From Streptomyces sp. NBC_00461 (lineage in GTDB: Bacteria; Actinomycetota; Actinomycetes; Streptomycetales; Streptomycetaceae): a stretch of DNA of 64,000 nucleotides. Below are positions 60,857 through 64,000 of the stretch, in pieces (the first letter of the stretch is position 1; every line of letters starts with the position of its first letter). The notes under the pieces are model-generated. The model worked only from the letters and a program-made list of their open reading frames with translations, did not search any database and was not told the origin of the DNA. The stretch covers positions 1,831,001 to 1,895,000 of the forward strand of contig NZ_CP107902.1 in the NCBI RefSeq assembly GCF_036013935.1, in the 5' to 3' direction. A program made the position numbers and the translations under genes.

Positions 60857-63329
60857 GCCGCAGGAAGGTGATCGAGTTCGCCCGGAAGGTGTAGGTGAAC
60901 CTGTCGGCGACCCCCGAGAAGGTGGACGCCGTCGGCGCGACGGCCCTGCTCGTCTCGCTGTTCACCGCGTCGGGCGCGGCGGCCAGCGTGGTCACCCTGG
61001 CCGTCGACGCGACCTTCGCACCGCCGAGGTCGATCGTCGTGCGGGCCGCCGAGGACTGGGCGTTGACGACCTTGACGATCAGGTCACCGGTCTTGTGGTC
61101 CTCGGTGACGACCTGGCGGAACGGCTCGGCCGGCTTGTCGTCCGTGAAGCTGCCCCACTCCTGACCGTCGAGGTACAGGGTCACCTGACGGCCGCGCACC
61201 TTGACGTGGACGTCGTAGGCACGGCCGGTCTCGACCGACCCCGCCTTGGAGAGGAGCGTCGACTTGCCGCCGTCCACGGCCTGCTCGACGGCGGACTGGG
61301 TGTTGCCCCAGCCACCCAGGTTCCACCAGTAGTAGTTGCCGGTGTCCTTGACGCCGAAGGCGACGAGGAAGCCCTCCCTGCCGGACTTCTTGGTGGCCTT
61401 CACCCGCAGGTCGTAGTCGTGCCAGGACGGATCGCCGGCCGACACCATGGTGTTCTCGGCGTTCTCGGAGGTCTGGACGTACTGCCCGTCCTGGACGCTC
61501 CAGCTGCCGGCCCCGGTGTGCGTCCACTTCGAGGCGTCACCGGAGAAGTCGTCGGTGAGCAGCGTGTTCCCGTCGGCATCCGTCACCTTCACGTCGTCGT
61601 ACGCCGCGGTGGTGTCCCAGGTCGACAGGCCGACGGCGCCGGAGATCGGGGTGAGCAGTGCGGGCGTGCCGGTGGCCGTGGAGGGGACGACCCGGTCGCC
61701 GACGTTGTTCATGAACAGCTTCTGGACCTCGTAGTTCGCCGAGCCCCAGGAGGCGTGGTTGTTGAACCACACCATGTCCGGGCTCCACTGCACATAGTCC
61801 TCGTTGGCGAACAGCGGTGCGTACGAAGCGAGTTGGACGACGTCCGCGTTGCGCTCCAGGCCGGTCATGTACGCCGCCTCGGCGAGGCCGTTCTTGAAGG
61901 CGTTGCCCCCGGAGGCGTACTCGCCCAGGAAGACCTTGGGCCCGCTCCTGTCGTAGGAGTCGTAGCGGTCGTTGTTCTGCAGGAACCACCGTGGGCTGTT
62001 GTAGTAGTGCTCGTCGACCATGTCGACCTTGGCGTCCTTGTTCAGCTTCCAGGCCGTGTCGAAGGTCGAACCGGAATCGTCCGGGCCGGAGTTGGAGATG
62101 ACCCGCATGTGCGGGTACTTCGCCTGGATCGCGGCGCGGAACTGCCGGAAGCGGGCGAAGAACTCGTTCGGGAGGTTCTCCTCGTTGCCGACCTCGATGT
62201 GGGTGAGGTGGAAGGGCTTGGGGTGGCCCATCCGGGCGCGCTCGCCGCCCCACTCGCTCGTCACCGGCCCGTTGGCGAACTCGATGAGGTCCAGGGTGTC
62301 CTGGACGTGCCGCTTGAGCAGCGCGTCGTCGGCGACGGCCTTGTTCTGGCCGCAACCGGTGACCAGGGCAGGCACGACGGGCAGCGGCATGGCGCCGATG
62401 TCCTCGGCGAAGCGGAAGTATTCGTAGTAGCCGAGGCCGTAACTCTGGTTGTAGCCCCAGAAGTTGGAGTTCGTGGCGCGCGTCTCGACCGGGCCGACGG
62501 TGTCCTTCCACTGGTACGAGCGCTTGCGCTGGTATCCGGAGGCGGCGCTGTAGTCCTCCATGGAGCCGGTGTTGACCAGACAGCCGCCCGGGAAGCGCAC
62601 GAAGCCGGGGTGCAGCGCGGCGACCTTCTCCGCGAGGTCCTTTCGCAGGCCGTTGGCCTCGTGCCGGTAGGTGTCGCGCGGGAACAGGGAGACCATGTCG
62701 AGCGCGGCCGCGGCGGAGGAGGCCACGGTGAGGCGGCCGTCGGAACTGGTGCGGGCGGCGGTGAAGCTCACCTTGTACCGCGCCCAGCCTCCCTTGCGCA
62801 CGGCAATCCGCCGGGCGGTGGCCGGCGAGCCGTCGGTGTCGCCGAGGGAGACCGTGAGCGCCGTACCGCTTTGGGCGCGGGCCCACACCGAGAAGTCGTA
62901 CCTCTTTCCGCCCTCGACGCGAATGCCGGTGTTGTAACCGGAGTTCGTGACGGACGAACCGGCGCCCAGGGAGAGGTAGTTGCGGTTACGGGCGTTCAGC
63001 CGGCCGTCGTCGTTCACGACCTGCCCACTGCCTGACACTGACCACGCCGTCAGCGGCGTGTACGAGGTGTTGTCGTCGGTGGAGTACTCGAAGGACCGGT
63101 TCTGCACGAGTTCGGCGTAGAGGCCGCCGTCGGCGGCGCGGTTGATGTCCTCGAAGAAGACGCCGTACATCGTGTCGTCGATCTTCGCGCCCTTGGTGGC
63201 GGGGTCGACGGTGATCGCGTAGTCGGTGACGTCCTCGGCGTGGGCCGGGGACGGGACGAGACCGGCAGCGAGCAGGAAAGCGCTTGCTCCGAGGCCGAGT
63301 CTCAGCCGCTTGCGGGTGGTGCGTGACAT
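60843..63329 (-). CDS. secreted GH51 alpha-L-arabinofuranosidase
   Basis: 828 residues with an export signal (RLRLGLGASAFLLAAGLVPSPAHA). Parts in order: start of the fold (about 40-80, MYGVFFEDINRAADGGLYAE), a carbohydrate-binding insert (about 90-225, CBM4-like), the catalytic barrel with acid/base Glu in LTHIEVGNEENLPNEFF and nucleophile Glu in KVFLGEYASGGNAF, then a C-terminal LamG/concanavalin-like insert (FSGDASKWTHTGAG, then DYDLRVKATKKSG) before the last beta domain. It removes arabinose side chains from arabinan or arabinoxylan. Start ATG 63329 (MSRTTRKR); longer in-frame starts have no export signal. Confidence 0.9.
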   Translation of the reverse strand: MSRTTRKRLRLGLGASAFLLAAGLVPSPAHAEDVTDYAITVDPATKGAKIDDTMYGVFFEDINRAADGGLYAELVQNRSFEYSTDDNTSYTPLTAWSVSGSGQVVNDDGRLNARNRNYLSLGAGSSVTNSGYNTGIRVEGGKRYDFSVWARAQSGTALTVSLGDTDGSPATARRIAVRKGGWARYKVSFTAARTSSDGRLTVASSAAAALDMVSLFPRDTYRHEANGLRKDLAEKVAALHPGFVRFPGGCLVNTGSMEDYSAASGYQRKRSYQWKDTVGPVETRATNSNFWGYNQSYGLGYYEYFRFAEDIGAMPLPVVPALVTGCGQNKAVADDALLKRHVQDTLDLIEFANGPVTSEWGGERARMGHPKPFHLTHIEVGNEENLPNEFFARFRQFRAAIQAKYPHMRVISNSGPDDSGSTFDTAWKLNKDAKVDMVDEHYYNSPRWFLQNNDRYDSYDRSGPKVFLGEYASGGNAFKNGLAEAAYMTGLERNADVVQLASYAPLFANEDYVQWSPDMVWFNNHASWGSANYEVQKLFMNNVGDRVVPSTATGTPALLTPISGAVGLSTWDTTAAYDDVKVTDADGNTLLTDDFSGDASKWTHTGAGSWSVQDGQYVQTSENAENTMVSAGDPSWHDYDLRVKATKKSGREGFLVAFGVKDTGNYYWWNLGGWGNTQSAVEQAVDGGKSTLLSKAGSVETGRAYDVHVKVRGRQVTLYLDGQEWGSFTDDKPAEPFRQVVTEDHKTGDLIVKVVNAQSSAARTTIDLGGAKVASTARVTTLAAAPDAVNSETSRAVAPTASTFSGVADRFTYTFRANSITFLRLRQR

Positions 63330-63451
63330 GGATACTCCGCGGCTCTTGGGGGTCGTTCTCGACGGCTCGATCGTTCGAAATATCAGGCAGCGGTCAGCAC
63401 TTCGGACGGCAAGGTAAGGGAGGGGCGTGAGCACGTCAATGGGGCCCGCGA

Positions 63452-63490
63452 GGGACGACGTAGGGTCGCGCGGGGGACGACGTAGGGTCG
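63452..63490 (+). repeat. two 17-bp direct repeats, 22-bp phase
   Basis: gggacgacgtagggtcg occurs at 63452-63468 and 63474-63490. The second copy supplies the -10 (TAGGGT) of the promoter just before the small upstream ORF. The 22-base offset puts both copies on the same face of the helix, as for a dimeric regulator. Confidence 0.6.
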
Positions 63491-63495
63491 ACGGC

Positions 63496-63537
63496 ATGGA
63501 CGCACCGCTGCCGGACCTCACCGAGAAGGGCCGATGA
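63496..63537 (+). CDS. 13-codon upstream ORF coupled to the DUF6314 gene
   Basis: The frame reads MDAPLPDLTEKGR and its TGA overlaps the next gene's ATG (ATGA). TAGGGT lies seven bases upstream, so the ORF can be translated from a leaderless message. GAAGGG inside it is the ribosome site for the downstream gene. Translational coupling is likely; a regulatory role is open. Confidence 0.45.
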   Translation: MDAPLPDLTEKGR

Positions 63538-63980
63538 CGGGCGAGCCGTGGCCCGTGCCCGACGTGCTGGCCCATCTGGCCGGGCGCTGGCGCGTGCGGC
63601 GCACGGTGCGCGATCTGGCGAGCGGGGACGAGGGGCACTTCGAGGGCACCACGGTCTTCAGCCCGCTGCCGGAGGGCGGCCTGCTGCACGAGGAGACCGG
63701 CACCTTCACCTGGCTGGGCGTCGCGCGGCCCGCCGAGCGAACCCTGCGCTTCCTGCGGGGGAGTTCACCGGGCAGGGCGGACGTACGTTTCGCCGACGGC
63801 CGCCCCTTCCACGGCCTGGACCTGACCACCGGGCACCATGTCGCCGACCACCCCTGCGCGGCGGACCTCTACCGCGGCGAGTTCACCGTCCGGGACGCGG
63901 ACCGCTGGCGGTCGGTGTGGCGGGTGGGCGGACCCGCCAAGGACCTCGTGCTCACGACCGACTACGCGCGTGAGGGCTGA
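63534..63980 (+). CDS. DUF6314 family protein
   Basis: 148 residues. MTGEPWPVPDVLAHLAGRWR opens a lipocalin-like or calycin-type barrel: DLASGDEGHFEGTTVFSPLP, LLHEETGTFTW and HHVADHPCAADLYRGEF alternate beta strands. The final strand is KDLVLTTDYAREG. The family is found in actinobacteria and has no assigned function; similar folds bind small hydrophobic ligands. It is coupled to a 13-codon ORF through ATGA. Confidence 0.75.
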   Translation: MTGEPWPVPDVLAHLAGRWRVRRTVRDLASGDEGHFEGTTVFSPLPEGGLLHEETGTFTWLGVARPAERTLRFLRGSSPGRADVRFADGRPFHGLDLTTGHHVADHPCAADLYRGEFTVRDADRWRSVWRVGGPAKDLVLTTDYAREG

Positions 63981-64000
63981 ACCGGGACCCCGTCGAAGCG

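Overview
This is a high-GC actinobacterial chromosome segment, almost certainly from a Streptomyces species. Nearly every third codon position is G or C, and GTG, TTG and leaderless starts are common. The window carries ssgB, a sporulation regulator of morphologically complex actinomycetes, and the gene order (ssgB, pabC/pabB, tRNA cluster, cobA/cobT/cobL, metNIQ, glpQ1, argHG, argCJBDR) looks like the conserved core of a Streptomyces chromosome. It is mostly housekeeping DNA with a few accessory insertions. No phage, IS element or CRISPR array is visible.

Layout. 1-4.7 kb: minus-strand rhamnogalacturonan-type operon (solute-binding lipoprotein, two permeases, YesL-like protein, exo-lyase cut by the window edge) behind a LacI-type operator. 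5-9.7 kb: tRNA-Val(CAC), a PGPGW membrane protein, ssgB, a CGNR zinc-finger regulator, small membrane proteins, a DsbA-like thioredoxin and a tandem GNAT. 9.8-12.4 kb: pabB-pabC for p-aminobenzoate and a five-tRNA cluster (Gly, Cys, Val x3). 12.4-17.9 kb: zinc-ribbon protein, phosphotransferase, a 94-bp tandem repeat array, small proteins, a Ser/Thr kinase, a NUDIX hydrolase and a TrmH methylase. 18-25.3 kb: corrinoid/siroheme genes cobA, a giant BluB-CobT fusion and cobL. 26.2-29.2 kb: metNIQ methionine transporter preceded by a Met/Cys-rich leader peptide. 29.2-37.8 kb: small enzymes and regulators, glpQ1, an acyltransferase, and a TetR-MFS pair. 37.9-40.7 kb: argG-argH. 40.8-43.1 kb: secreted proteins and a flavin-oxidoreductase-like protein.

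43.2-50.4 kb is the most unusual part. A two-component system with an acidic/His-rich sensor loop diverges from a five-gene operon: two ferric-reductase-like membrane flavoproteins, each followed by an exported FMN-binding protein (the second with two FMN domains), then ApbE, which covalently attaches FMN. It looks like a duplicated extracytosolic flavin electron-transfer chain. A tandem duplication of the apbE/argR junction follows.

50.7-55.6 kb: arginine operon argC-J-B-D-R with ARG-box-like operators. 55.7-59.7 kb: a three-component extracellular glycosylation cassette (GtrA flippase, GT2 polyprenyl-phosphate sugar synthase, YfhO-like GT-C transferase). 60-64 kb: a leaderless MerR regulator with a carboxymuconolactone-decarboxylase-like protein, a secreted GH51 arabinofuranosidase, and a DUF6314 protein preceded by a 13-codon upstream ORF.
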